Source: Micromonospora chokoriensis (GTDB lineage Bacteria > Actinomycetota > Actinomycetes > Mycobacteriales > Micromonosporaceae). Taken from it: a stretch of 64,000 nt of DNA. The stretch covers positions 5,270,001 to 5,334,000 of the forward strand of contig NZ_LT607409.1 of NCBI RefSeq assembly GCF_900091505.1, written 5' to 3'. A program made the translations under genes and the position numbers. Each line of letters opens with the position of its first letter. Position 1 is the first letter of the stretch. A model generated the notes under the pieces. It worked only from the letters and a program-made list of their open reading frames with translations. It ran no database searches and was not told the origin of the DNA. Positions 32,417 through 40,934 of the stretch are shown in pieces.

Positions 32417-33892
32417 TTGTCCCTGAATCTAAGTCTGTCAATAGATGGTCAATCGCGTGAAACGCTGGCAGTCCAGCTCCGTAACGCATTTCGCACACAG
32501 ATCGAGGAGGGCACGCTTCGCCCGGGCACCCGGCTGCCGTCGAGCCGGCAACTCGCCGTCGACCTCGGGGTGTCCCGCAGTGTGGTCGTCGAGGCGTACG
32601 AACAGCTCTGCGCCGAGGGGTACCTGGTCTCCCAGCACGGCTCGGGCACCTCCGTGGCGGCGACGGCACGCACCGACAGCGGCTCGGCACTCACCCCGCA
32701 CGACAGCACGTCGACGGCGGCGGTCTGGGACCTGCGCACCGGCGGCCTGCACAGCTCCACCTTCCCCCGCCAGGACTGGATCCGGGCGGTCAGCGCGGTG
32801 GTCACCTCGGCCGGCCACCGGGAGCTGGGGTACGCCCCACCATCGGGCCTGCCGGTCGTGCGGCACACCCTCGCCGGCTACCTCGGTCGGGTGCGGGGCG
32901 TCCGCAGCCGACCCGAACACCTCATGATCACCTCAGGGTTCGCCCAGGGGCTCGCACTGCTCTGCCGGGAACTGCGCGACCGGGGCCACCACACCGTCGG
33001 GGTGGAGGACCCGGGGCACCCGGGCGAGTGGGAGTTCATCGCCGACGCCGGCCTGCGCCCGGTGGGCCTCCCGGTGGACGCCGACGGCATCCGGGTCGAC
33101 GCGCTGGCCGCGAGCGGGGTCCGCGCCGTGCTCGTCACCCCGGCCAGCCAGTTCCCCACCGGGGCCACCCTCAGCGCGCACCGCCGGGAGCAGCTCGTCG
33201 CCTGGGCCGAGGCGGTCGACGGCTACATCGTCGAGGACGACTTCGACGCCGCCTTCGTGGCCCCCGCGCAGCGGATGCCGGCGCTGCAGAGCCTCGCCCC
33301 GGACCGGGTGATCTACGCCGGCAGCGCCAGCAAGGTCCTCGCCCCGGCACTGCGCCTCGGCTGGCTGGCCACCCCCGCCGCGCTCACCGCGCCGATCGAG
33401 CGGCTCCGCGCCGGCTGGGACATCGGCTGCTCCAGCCTGGAACAACTCGCCCTCGCCCGGCTGATCGACACCGGGGTCTTCGACCGGCACCTACGCCGAC
33501 TCGCCGCCGACATCCAGAAGCGCCGTACGGCGGTCCACCAGTTCGTCGCCCGCGAGATGCCCGGCACCACGGTGTTCGGCGGGCACAGCGGACTGCAGAC
33601 GTACCTGGTGCTGCCCGAGCGGTGCGACGAGGAGGCGCTGGTGCAGGCGGCGCGGCGGCGCTCGGTACTGGTCCGTGGCGGACGCTTCTACGCGCTGCGC
33701 GCCGACGACCGACCGCCGGCGCTGGTCGTCGGCTACGCCGGGGTGCGCAGCTCGGAACTGAGCTGCGGCCTGGCCGGGATCGCCGCGGCGTACCGCGAGA
33801 CGACCGGCCGCGCCGGCCCCGGGTCCACACCCGACACCCCTGTCGCCTCGGTGTCGTCACGCTGGGCGGCCTCCCGGGCGAGGCGAAGGTAG
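32417..33892 (+). CDS. MocR-family regulator divergent from the chorismate operon
   Basis: This protein has a GntR winged helix (TLAVQLRNAFRTQIEEGTLRPG, LPSSRQLAVDLGVSRSVVVEAY) and an aminotransferase-like domain with IVEDDFDAAFVAP and the PLP Lys in GSASKVLAPALRLGW. The open frame begins at 32261, but its first 50 residues look non-protein-like. The TTG at 32417, with GGAG about 9 bases upstream, gives a start right before the family's usual LSLNLSLSIDG opening (about 491 residues); 32336 (GTG) is another option. Its divergence from the 15-gene operon makes it the prime candidate for pathway-specific control, perhaps sensing the amino acid product through PLP. Confidence 0.85.
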   Translation: MSLNLSLSIDGQSRETLAVQLRNAFRTQIEEGTLRPGTRLPSSRQLAVDLGVSRSVVVEAYEQLCAEGYLVSQHGSGTSVAATARTDSGSALTPHDSTSTAAVWDLRTGGLHSSTFPRQDWIRAVSAVVTSAGHRELGYAPPSGLPVVRHTLAGYLGRVRGVRSRPEHLMITSGFAQGLALLCRELRDRGHHTVGVEDPGHPGEWEFIADAGLRPVGLPVDADGIRVDALAASGVRAVLVTPASQFPTGATLSAHRREQLVAWAEAVDGYIVEDDFDAAFVAPAQRMPALQSLAPDRVIYAGSASKVLAPALRLGWLATPAALTAPIERLRAGWDIGCSSLEQLALARLIDTGVFDRHLRRLAADIQKRRTAVHQFVAREMPGTTVFGGHSGLQTYLVLPERCDEEALVQAARRRSVLVRGGRFYALRADDRPPALVVGYAGVRSSELSCGLAGIAAAYRETTGRAGPGSTPDTPVASVSSRWAASRARRR

Positions 33893-33976
33893 GGCCTGTT
33901 CCGGGCGAATATCCAACGCGGCCGGTCGTCGTCCGGGCCCGCCGCAGGCCGGCCAAGGGCTTCGACACAGGCCCTA
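33890..33976. repeat. Short element bounded by 10-bp inverted repeats TAGGGCCTGT/ACAGGCCCTA
   Basis: Exact 10-bp inverted repeats stand at 33890-33899 and 33967-33976, enclosing 67 bases with no open frame. The left end contains the MocR stop codon. The shape (TA-flanked terminal repeats, 87 bases) would fit a miniature inverted-repeat element or solo IS remnant; a long-range stem ending the MocR transcript before the carboxylase gene is the other reading. Confidence 0.3.
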
Positions 33977-34097
33977 GGGGTGTTGGCTGCTCCCGGAGGC
34001 GGGCTACGGTCCGGCCGTGGCCGTACCGCGATGCGCGCGCGGGTCACTCGGAATCGTCGTCCGTCGAAGCGTCGGACGACGGGGGAGGGGTCGACCG

Positions 34098-37000
34098 GTG
34101 TTCAGGCGTATCGCGATCATCAATCGGGGCGAGGCCGCCATGCGGCTGATCCATGCCGTACGGGACCTGGCCGCGGAGTCGGGCGACCACGTCGAGACGG
34201 TCGCCCTCTACACCGACGAGGACCGGACCGCGACCTTCGTCCGAGCAGCCGACGTGACGTATCCGTTGGGCGCCGCGGCCACCCGCCCCTACCTCAACCA
34301 CGAGCTGCTGGAACGCGCCCTGGTCGAGACCGGCGCCGACGCGGCCTGGGTCGGTTGGGGATTCGTCGCCGAGGATCCGGCGTTCGCCGAGCTGTGCGAG
34401 CGGATCGGCGTGACGTTCGTGGGGCCCAACGCGGACGCGATGCGCAAGCTCGGCGACAAGATCGGCTCGAAGCTGATCGCCGAGGAGGTCGGCGTGCCGG
34501 TCGCCCCGTGGAGTCGCGGCGAGGTCGCCACCCTGCCGGACGCCCTCCGCGCGGGCGAACAGATCGGCTACCCCCTCATGCTCAAGGCGACCGCCGGTGG
34601 TGGTGGGCGTGGCATCCGGCGGGTCGACTCGGCGGAGGACCTCACCGACGCCTACGAGCGGACCAGCCAGGAGGCGCTGCGGGCCTTCGGCTCGGGCGTC
34701 GTCTTCCTGGAACGCCTCGTCACCGGCGCCCGGCACGTCGAGGTGCAGATGATCGCCGACGGGCAGGGCGGCGCCTGGGCCCTCGGCGTCCGGGACTGCT
34801 CGGTGCAGCGTCGCAACCAGAAGATCATCGAGGAGTCCGCGTCGCCGGTGCTGGCGGCGGACCAGGTCGCCGAGGTGAAGGCCGCTGCGGTGCGGCTCGC
34901 GCTGGCGGTCGGCTACCGGGGCGCCGGCACCGTCGAGTTCCTGTACCACCCGGCCCAGAAGCTCTTCGCGTTCCTGGAGGTCAACACGCGCCTGCAGGTC
35001 GAGCACCCGATCACCGAGGTCACCACCGGCACCGACCTGGTCAAACTCCAACTGCACGTGGCCGGCGGTGGCCGCCTCGACGGCGCGCCGCCGGTCGAGT
35101 CGGGTCACGCGGTCGAGGCCCGCCTGAACGCCGAGGACCCGGACCGCGACTTCGCGCCCTCCCCCGGCCGGATCGTCCGGCTCGCGCTGCCGGCCGGCCC
35201 GGGCATCCGGGTGGACACGGGTGTGAGCGAGGGCGACAGCATCCCGGCGGCCTTCGACTCGATGATCGCCAAGATCATCGCGTACGGCCGGGACCGCGAC
35301 GAGGCCCTCGGCCGCCTGCGCCGGGCCATGGCCGAGACGACGGTCATCATCGAGGGCGGCGCCACCAACAAGAGCTTCGTCCTGGACCTGCTCGACCAGT
35401 CCGAGGTGATCGACGGCTCCGCCGACACCGGCTGGATCGACCGGGTCCGCGCCGAGGGCCGCCTGGTCACCCACCGCCACTCCGCGCTCGCCCTCGCCGC
35501 GGCCGCCATCGAGGCCTACCAGGACGAGGAGGAGGTCAGCCGGCAACGGCTGCTCACCACCGCGCACGGGGGCCGACCGCAGGCGCAGCACGAGACCGGG
35601 CGTCCGCTCGACCTGAAGCTGCGCGGCGTCGGCTACCGGGTGGCGGTGTCGCGGGTGAGCCGCGAGCGGTTCCGCGTCAACCTGTCGGCGGGTGGCGACG
35701 TCCACCGCCTGGACGTCCAGATGCAGCGGTTCGACGAGCACCGGGGACAGATGCTGGTCAACGGGGAGCGTTTCCGCTTGGTGACCGCCACCCACGGGCC
35801 GGTCCACACCGTCGAGGTCGACGGCGTCACCCACCGGGTCAGCAGGGACGAGGGCGGCGTGGTCCGCTCCCCCGCACCCGCCCTCGTCGTCGCCACTCCC
35901 CTCGCCGCCGGTGACGAGGTCGAGGCGGGCGCACCCATCCTCGTGCTGGAGAGCATGAAGATGGAGAACGTGCTCCGCGCCCCCTTCCGGGCCCGGGTCC
36001 GCGAATGCCCGGTCTCGGTCGGCAGCCAGGTCGAGACCGGCACCCCCCTGATGCGCCTCGAACCGCTGGCCGACGCCACCGCCGAGGAGACGCCGGGCGC
36101 GGCCGACACCGTCGAGATCGACCTGCCGCCGGCCCCGGCCGGGCCGTCGGCGCAGCAGTCCCTGGACGATCTGCGCGCGCTCCTGCTCGGCTACGACGTC
36201 GATCCGGGTGAGATCACGCTCCACCCGGCGGCGGGCACCGCGTCGCCGACCGCCTCGCTCGACCTCCTGACGATCTTCGCGAACCTGGCGGAGCTGGCCC
36301 GGAACAAGCCGCGTCGGGCCGCCGACGCCCAGCCGGGCAGCGCCGTGCACACCCCGCGGGAGTTCCTCCACAGCTACCTGCAGAGCCTCGACGTCGAACG
36401 GGCCGGCGTCTCCCCCACCTTCGTGGCACGCCTCGAACGGGTCCTCGCCCACTACGGCGTGACCAGCCTCGACCGGACACCGGAGCTGGAGGACGCCGTC
36501 TTCCGGATCTTCCTGGCCCAACAGCGCATGGCCGCCGCGGTGCCGCTCGTCTCCGAGGTGCTGCGCCACCTGCTCGCGGGACCGGCGCCCGCCGGTGACC
36601 GGCGCGAACCCGCCGGGATCGTCCTCGAACGACTGGTCGAGGCCACCCAGGTCCGCTTCCCCGCAGTCGCCGACCTGGCCCGTGGCCTGGTGTTCCGCTG
36701 GTACGCCCAGCCCCTGCTGCGCCGCACCCGCGCCGAGGACTACGCCGAGGTCCGCGCCGACCTGCGACACCTCGACCGGCACCCGGCCGCACCGGACCGC
36801 GCCGAGCGCGTGCAACGGATGGTCGCCTGCCGGCAGCCCCTCGTACGGATCATCGGCCAGCGCATCCGACGCGGCGGCGACACCGCGCACGGCCCCCTGC
36901 TGGAGGTGCTGACCCGGCGCTATTACGGCAACCGGGGGCTGCGGGTCGTCACCGCGCGAGGCGGTTTCGTCACCGCCCGGCACGGCACGACGCACATCGT

Positions 37001-39503
37001 GGCGGGCGCCACCGACATCCCCGGTCTCCCCGAAACGCTCACCGCGCTCGCCGAGCTGGCCGCCGACGCCCCGACCGGGCTGGTCGCGGACCTCTACGTC
37101 GCGCTGGGCGACCAACCCGACGACGACGACGCGATCGCCGCACGGCTCGGGACGCTCCTCGCGGACCACCCGCTGCCCCCGACCGTCGAGCGGGTGACCG
37201 CCACCGTGGCCAGCTCCACCGGCGCGGTCATGCACCACTACTTCACGTTCCGGCCCGGCGAGAGCGGCCTCACCGAGGACCGGCTGATCCGCGGCCTGCA
37301 CCCGCAGATCGCCCAACGCCTGCAACTGGAACGGCTCCGCGAATTCGACCTGACCCGGCTGTCCTCGGCCGACGAGGAGATCTACCTCTTCAAGGCCGTG
37401 GCACGCAGCAACCCGGCCGACGAACGGCTGATCGCCATGGGCCAGATCCGCGACCTGACCCCGCTGCGGGAGACCGACGGGCGGCTGGTCGCGCTGCCCG
37501 CCCTGGAGGAGGCCACCACCCTGGCCCTGGACGCGATCCGCGACATCCAGGCGCGGCGACCGCAGGACAAGCGCTTCGACACCAACCGGATCCTGATGTA
37601 CGTCTGGCCGCCCACCAACCTGTCGCGTGACGAGCTGAACGCGCTGGTCCAGCGGATCCTGCCGACCACGGTCGGGGCCGGGCTGGAGGAGGTGCAGTTC
37701 ATCGCCCGCCAGCCACGTGCGGCCGGGGACGTGGCGGTGACCATCACAGTGGATTCCGGCAGCGGCGCACGGCTGCACGTCGGCACGCCGTCCACCGAAG
37801 CGGTACGCCCGTTGGACGACTACCGGCAGAAGGTGCTGCGTGCCGCCCGCCGGGGCACCACCTACCCGTACGAGCTGACCGGGCTGCTCGGCCGATTCAC
37901 CGAGTACGACCTCGACCCGTCCGGGACGCTGGTGCCGGTCGACCGGCCGAAGGGGAGGAACTCGGCGGCCATCGTCGCCGGCGTGGTGACCACCCCGACC
38001 GAGCGGTACCCGGAGGGGATCACCCGGGTGGTGCTGCTCGGCGACCCGACGAAGTCGCTGGGCGCGCTCTCCGAACCCGAGTGCGCCCGCGTCATCGCCG
38101 CCCTCGACCTCGCCGAGCACCTGCGGGTGCCCCTCGAATGGTTCGCGCTGTCGGCCGGAGCCCGCATCTCGATGACCTCGGGCACCGAGAACATGGACTG
38201 GGTGGCCGCCGCGCTCAAGCGGATCGTCGAGTTCACCCAGGCCGGCGGTGAGATCAACATCGTGGTGGCCGGCATCAACGTGGGCGCGCAGCCGTACTGG
38301 AACGCCGAGGCGACGATGCTCATGCACACCAAGGGCATCCTGGTCATGACCCCGGACTCCGCGATGGTGCTCACCGGCAAGCACTCGTTGGACTTCTCCG
38401 GTGGCGTGTCCGCCGAGGACAACTTCGGCATCGGCGGCTACGACCGGGTGATGGGGCCCAACGGGCAGGCCCAGTACTGGGCGCCCGACCTTTCGGCGGC
38501 CCGGGACGTGCTGATGGCCCACTACGACCACACCTACGTCGTACCCGGGGAGACCGGGCCCCGGCGGGCGGACACCGACGACCCGGTGGACCGGGACGTC
38601 TCGGACTACCCGCACACCGTCGACGGCAGCGACTTCACCACCGTCGGGCAGATCTTCTCGGCGACCCACAACCCGGACCGCAAGAAGGCCTTCGACATCC
38701 GTACGGTCATGCGCGCCCTGTCCGACCAGGACCACCCCGTCCTCGAACGCTGGGCCGGGATGGCCGACGCCGACACGTCGGTGGTCCAGGACGCGCACGT
38801 CGGCGGCTACCCCGTCTGCCTCGTCGGCATCGAGTCGCGGCCCGTACCCCGGCGCGGGTTCCCGCCCACCGACGGGCCGGACACCTACACGGCGGGCACC
38901 CTGTTCCCCCGCTCGTCGAAGAAGACGGCACGGGCCATCAACGCGGCGTCCGGCAACCGCCCGCTCGTCGTCCTGGCCAACCTGTCCGGTTTCGACGGCT
39001 CCCCCGAGTCGATGCGCCACCTGCAACTGGAGTACGGCGCCGAGATCGGCCGGGCGATCGTCAACTTCGCGGGCCCGATCGTCTTCACGGTGATCTCCCG
39101 TTACCACGGCGGGGCGTTCGTGGTCTTCTCCAAGGCCCTCAACCCGTCCATGACGGTGCTCGCGCTGGAAGGATCGTTCGCCTCGGTGCTCGGCGGCGCC
39201 CCGGCGGCGGCTGTCGTCTTCTCCGGTGAGGTCACCGCCCGTACCGCCAGGGACCCGCGCGTCGCGGACCTGCACGCGCAGGTGGGCGGGACGACCGGCG
39301 CGGAGCGCGCGGCAGTGAACGCCCGGCTCGCCGAGGTGCGCTCGGCGGTCCGCGCGGAGAAGCTGGGCGAGGTGGCCGCGGAGTTCGACCGGGTGCACAG
39401 CATCCAGCGGGCCGTCGAGGTCGGCTCGGTCGACGCCATCGTCAGCACGGCCGACCTGCGGCCGCGCGTCATCGAGGCGATCGAGCACGGCCTGAAGAGC
39501 TGA
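34098..39503 (+). CDS. Single-chain multidomain acetyl-CoA carboxylase (biotin carboxylase-BCCP-carboxyltransferase)
   Basis: From the GTG at 34098, with GGGGGAGGGG 7 bases upstream, the product is 1801 residues. Biotin carboxylase spans about residues 1-460 (FRRIAIINRGEAAMRL, GGGGRGIRRV, FLEVNTRLQVEHPITE). A biotinyl domain carries Lys621 in ESMKMENV. A central helical region like that of eukaryotic ACC follows, and the carboxyltransferase lies at about 1230-1801 (GTENMDWV, NFGIGGYDRVMGPNGQAQYW, ANLSGFDGS, SRYHGGAFVVFSKAL). This domain order is that of eukaryotic and a minority of bacterial ACCs, not the usual actinobacterial AccA3/AccD pair. It would make malonyl-CoA in the cytoplasm, matching the malonyl-type ATs of the neighbouring PKS. 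A propionyl-CoA preference is not excluded. Confidence 0.87.
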   Translation: MFRRIAIINRGEAAMRLIHAVRDLAAESGDHVETVALYTDEDRTATFVRAADVTYPLGAAATRPYLNHELLERALVETGADAAWVGWGFVAEDPAFAELCERIGVTFVGPNADAMRKLGDKIGSKLIAEEVGVPVAPWSRGEVATLPDALRAGEQIGYPLMLKATAGGGGRGIRRVDSAEDLTDAYERTSQEALRAFGSGVVFLERLVTGARHVEVQMIADGQGGAWALGVRDCSVQRRNQKIIEESASPVLAADQVAEVKAAAVRLALAVGYRGAGTVEFLYHPAQKLFAFLEVNTRLQVEHPITEVTTGTDLVKLQLHVAGGGRLDGAPPVESGHAVEARLNAEDPDRDFAPSPGRIVRLALPAGPGIRVDTGVSEGDSIPAAFDSMIAKIIAYGRDRDEALGRLRRAMAETTVIIEGGATNKSFVLDLLDQSEVIDGSADTGWIDRVRAEGRLVTHRHSALALAAAAIEAYQDEEEVSRQRLLTTAHGGRPQAQHETGRPLDLKLRGVGYRVAVSRVSRERFRVNLSAGGDVHRLDVQMQRFDEHRGQMLVNGERFRLVTATHGPVHTVEVDGVTHRVSRDEGGVVRSPAPALVVATPLAAGDEVEAGAPILVLESMKMENVLRAPFRARVRECPVSVGSQVETGTPLMRLEPLADATAEETPGAADTVEIDLPPAPAGPSAQQSLDDLRALLLGYDVDPGEITLHPAAGTASPTASLDLLTIFANLAELARNKPRRAADAQPGSAVHTPREFLHSYLQSLDVERAGVSPTFVARLERVLAHYGVTSLDRTPELEDAVFRIFLAQQRMAAAVPLVSEVLRHLLAGPAPAGDRREPAGIVLERLVEATQVRFPAVADLARGLVFRWYAQPLLRRTRAEDYAEVRADLRHLDRHPAAPDRAERVQRMVACRQPLVRIIGQRIRRGGDTAHGPLLEVLTRRYYGNRGLRVVTARGGFVTARHGTTHIVAGATDIPGLPETLTALAELAADAPTGLVADLYVALGDQPDDDDAIAARLGTLLADHPLPPTVERVTATVASSTGAVMHHYFTFRPGESGLTEDRLIRGLHPQIAQRLQLERLREFDLTRLSSADEEIYLFKAVARSNPADERLIAMGQIRDLTPLRETDGRLVALPALEEATTLALDAIRDIQARRPQDKRFDTNRILMYVWPPTNLSRDELNALVQRILPTTVGAGLEEVQFIARQPRAAGDVAVTITVDSGSGARLHVGTPSTEAVRPLDDYRQKVLRAARRGTTYPYELTGLLGRFTEYDLDPSGTLVPVDRPKGRNSAAIVAGVVTTPTERYPEGITRVVLLGDPTKSLGALSEPECARVIAALDLAEHLRVPLEWFALSAGARISMTSGTENMDWVAAALKRIVEFTQAGGEINIVVAGINVGAQPYWNAEATMLMHTKGILVMTPDSAMVLTGKHSLDFSGGVSAEDNFGIGGYDRVMGPNGQAQYWAPDLSAARDVLMAHYDHTYVVPGETGPRRADTDDPVDRDVSDYPHTVDGSDFTTVGQIFSATHNPDRKKAFDIRTVMRALSDQDHPVLERWAGMADADTSVVQDAHVGGYPVCLVGIESRPVPRRGFPPTDGPDTYTAGTLFPRSSKKTARAINAASGNRPLVVLANLSGFDGSPESMRHLQLEYGAEIGRAIVNFAGPIVFTVISRYHGGAFVVFSKALNPSMTVLALEGSFASVLGGAPAAAVVFSGEVTARTARDPRVADLHAQVGGTTGAERAAVNARLAEVRSAVRAEKLGEVAAEFDRVHSIQRAVEVGSVDAIVSTADLRPRVIEAIEHGLKS

Positions 39504-39640
39504 GACGAACCGCGGCCTTCCGCATCTCGCGATCCGTCGCCCGTGCGACACCGCGGTACTAGGGGTCTGTGTCGGGGCCGGAGACGCCAGCATGCTGGAA
39601 TCCGGAGCAACGACGCTCCCTGGCAGAGAGGAACGATCCG

Positions 39641-39883
39641 ATGCCTCAGCAGTACCTGACGCTCGATCGACCCGCCGCGGCACCGACGTCCGAGCCCGTG
39701 TTGGTGTTCCTCCAGGGTGGACCCGACGACATCCCGCGCACGATGGTGGCCAGCGTCGAGCAGCTGGTCTACGGGAAGATCAAGGTGCCCTACCTGGCCG
39801 GCTACGAGCACTTCGAGCGCCGCGTCGGTGACGGCGCCCCACTGCTGTTCACCTGGACCGGCCGGACCAAGATCGCCGAGTGA
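39641..39883 (+). CDS. Small DUF5988-like protein
   Basis: The ATG at 39641 has a GAGAGGA ribosome site and gives an 80-residue protein. Key blocks are VLVFLQGGPDDIPRTMV near the start, KIKVPYLAGYEHFE in the middle and FTWTGRTKIAE at the C-terminus. This pattern (xGGPxxxPR, K-x-K-x-P-x-x-x-G-Y-E-H-F, TWTGRTxIAE) is that of DUF5988 proteins, which I recall as frequent small passengers of actinobacterial biosynthetic clusters with no known function. It has no signal peptide and no cysteine. It stands between the carboxylase and PPTase genes and may be co-transcribed with one of them. Confidence 0.72.
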   Translation: MPQQYLTLDRPAAAPTSEPVLVFLQGGPDDIPRTMVASVEQLVYGKIKVPYLAGYEHFERRVGDGAPLLFTWTGRTKIAE

Positions 39884-40149
39884 TCCGGGGCGGATCGCGG
39901 GCCGTACCCTGCCGGCGGCAGCGGCACGACGGCCCGCGACCGGATCCCCCACCTGCCCCTAGCCGTCGAGGGCACTCCCTTAGCCCGGCGGGCGCGGCCC
40001 GTGAAAGCCGCAGCGTTCGTTCCCTGTGGCTACCAGCGCCGATACTGTTGAAGCGTGACCAATGTCAGCCGTGCCCAGCCACTGCCGCCCACCGGCGTCA
40101 GGTCGGGTGCCGCTGACTCCGGAACCGTTTCTCCGGCGCGGAGGAAGCC

Positions 40150-40854
40150 ATGATCGAGTCCATTCTTCCCGGCGCCGTGACGGCCGTCGACACCTTCGTG
40201 GACCCGCCCGGCGCCGACCTCTTCCCCGAAGAGGAGGCCGTCGTCCGCAAGGCGGTGGACAAGCGCCGCCGCGAGTTCACCACGGCCCGCTGGTGCGCCC
40301 GCCAGGCGATGCGGCGGATCGGGATCGCTCCCGCGCCGGTCCTGCCCGGCACCCGGGGTGAGCCCCAGTGGCCGTTCGGGATGGTCGGCAGCATCACCCA
40401 CTGCGCCGGCTACCGGGCCGCGGTCCTCGCCGAACAGGAGAAGGTCACCACCGTCGGCATCGACGCCGAACCCAACGACGCCCTCGCCAACGGCGTGCTC
40501 GAAGCCGTCTCCCTGGCCGAGGAGCGGGACCGCATCGCCGTCCTGCTGCGGGACCACCCCGGTGTCGCCTGGGACCGGCTGCTGTTCAGCGCCAAGGAGT
40601 CGGTCTACAAGGCCTGGTTCCCGTTGACCGCGCGGTGGCTCGACTTCGAGGACGCGAACATCGTCATCGACCCGCTGAACGGCACGTTCACCGCCGCACT
40701 GCTGGTGACCGGGCCGTGGGTGCACGGTCGACGGCTCAGCGGCTTCAGCGGCCGCTGGCTGGCCCAACAGGGTCTCGTCGTCACCGCCATCACCGTGCTC
40801 GCCCCGGTGGCCCCGAAGACCCGTCCCAACGGCCGCCTGGCCGCGCACCGCTGA
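40150..40854 (+). CDS. Sfp/EntD-type 4'-phosphopantetheinyl transferase
   Basis: The 234-residue enzyme has the EntD-like layout: REFTTARWCARQAMRRIG, FGMVGSITHCAGYRAAVLA, the Mg-binding VGIDAEPND and FSAKESVYKAWFPLT. It transfers phosphopantetheine from CoA to the serine of carrier domains and so is the likely activator of the PKS ACPs encoded next door. The ATG at 40150 has GGAGGAA 5 bases upstream. It is convergent with the mutase/PKS transcript, with a hairpin between them. The 266-base stretch before it (39884-40149) holds no gene that I can support; it probably includes the promoter. Confidence 0.92.
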   Translation: MIESILPGAVTAVDTFVDPPGADLFPEEEAVVRKAVDKRRREFTTARWCARQAMRRIGIAPAPVLPGTRGEPQWPFGMVGSITHCAGYRAAVLAEQEKVTTVGIDAEPNDALANGVLEAVSLAEERDRIAVLLRDHPGVAWDRLLFSAKESVYKAWFPLTARWLDFEDANIVIDPLNGTFTAALLVTGPWVHGRRLSGFSGRWLAQQGLVVTAITVLAPVAPKTRPNGRLAAHR

Positions 40855-40860
40855 CGCATC

Positions 40861-40902
40861 ACGCCGGTGGCCGCCCCCCGGACGGGAGGCGGCCACCGGC
40901 GT
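40861..40902. terminator. Bidirectional hairpin between PPTase and methylmalonyl-CoA mutase genes
   Basis: The arms ACGCCGGTGGCCGCC (40861-40875) and GGCGGCCACCGGCGT (40888-40902) are perfect complements over 15 bp, with a 12-base loop. It starts 6 bases after the PPTase stop and lies 32 bases beyond the mutB stop, so it can end both convergent transcripts, including the long PKS-mutase message. Confidence 0.7.
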
Positions 40903-40934
40903 ACTCAGGCGGGCTGTCGGCCGCCGTCGGGACC

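Noticed and set aside
34044..39683. 1879-residue open frame antisense to the carboxylase
   Set aside because: It mirrors the opposite-strand codon bias of a very GC-rich gene; its translation is low-complexity (Arg/Gly/Val/His-rich) with no domain, whereas the plus strand carries a full carboxylase.
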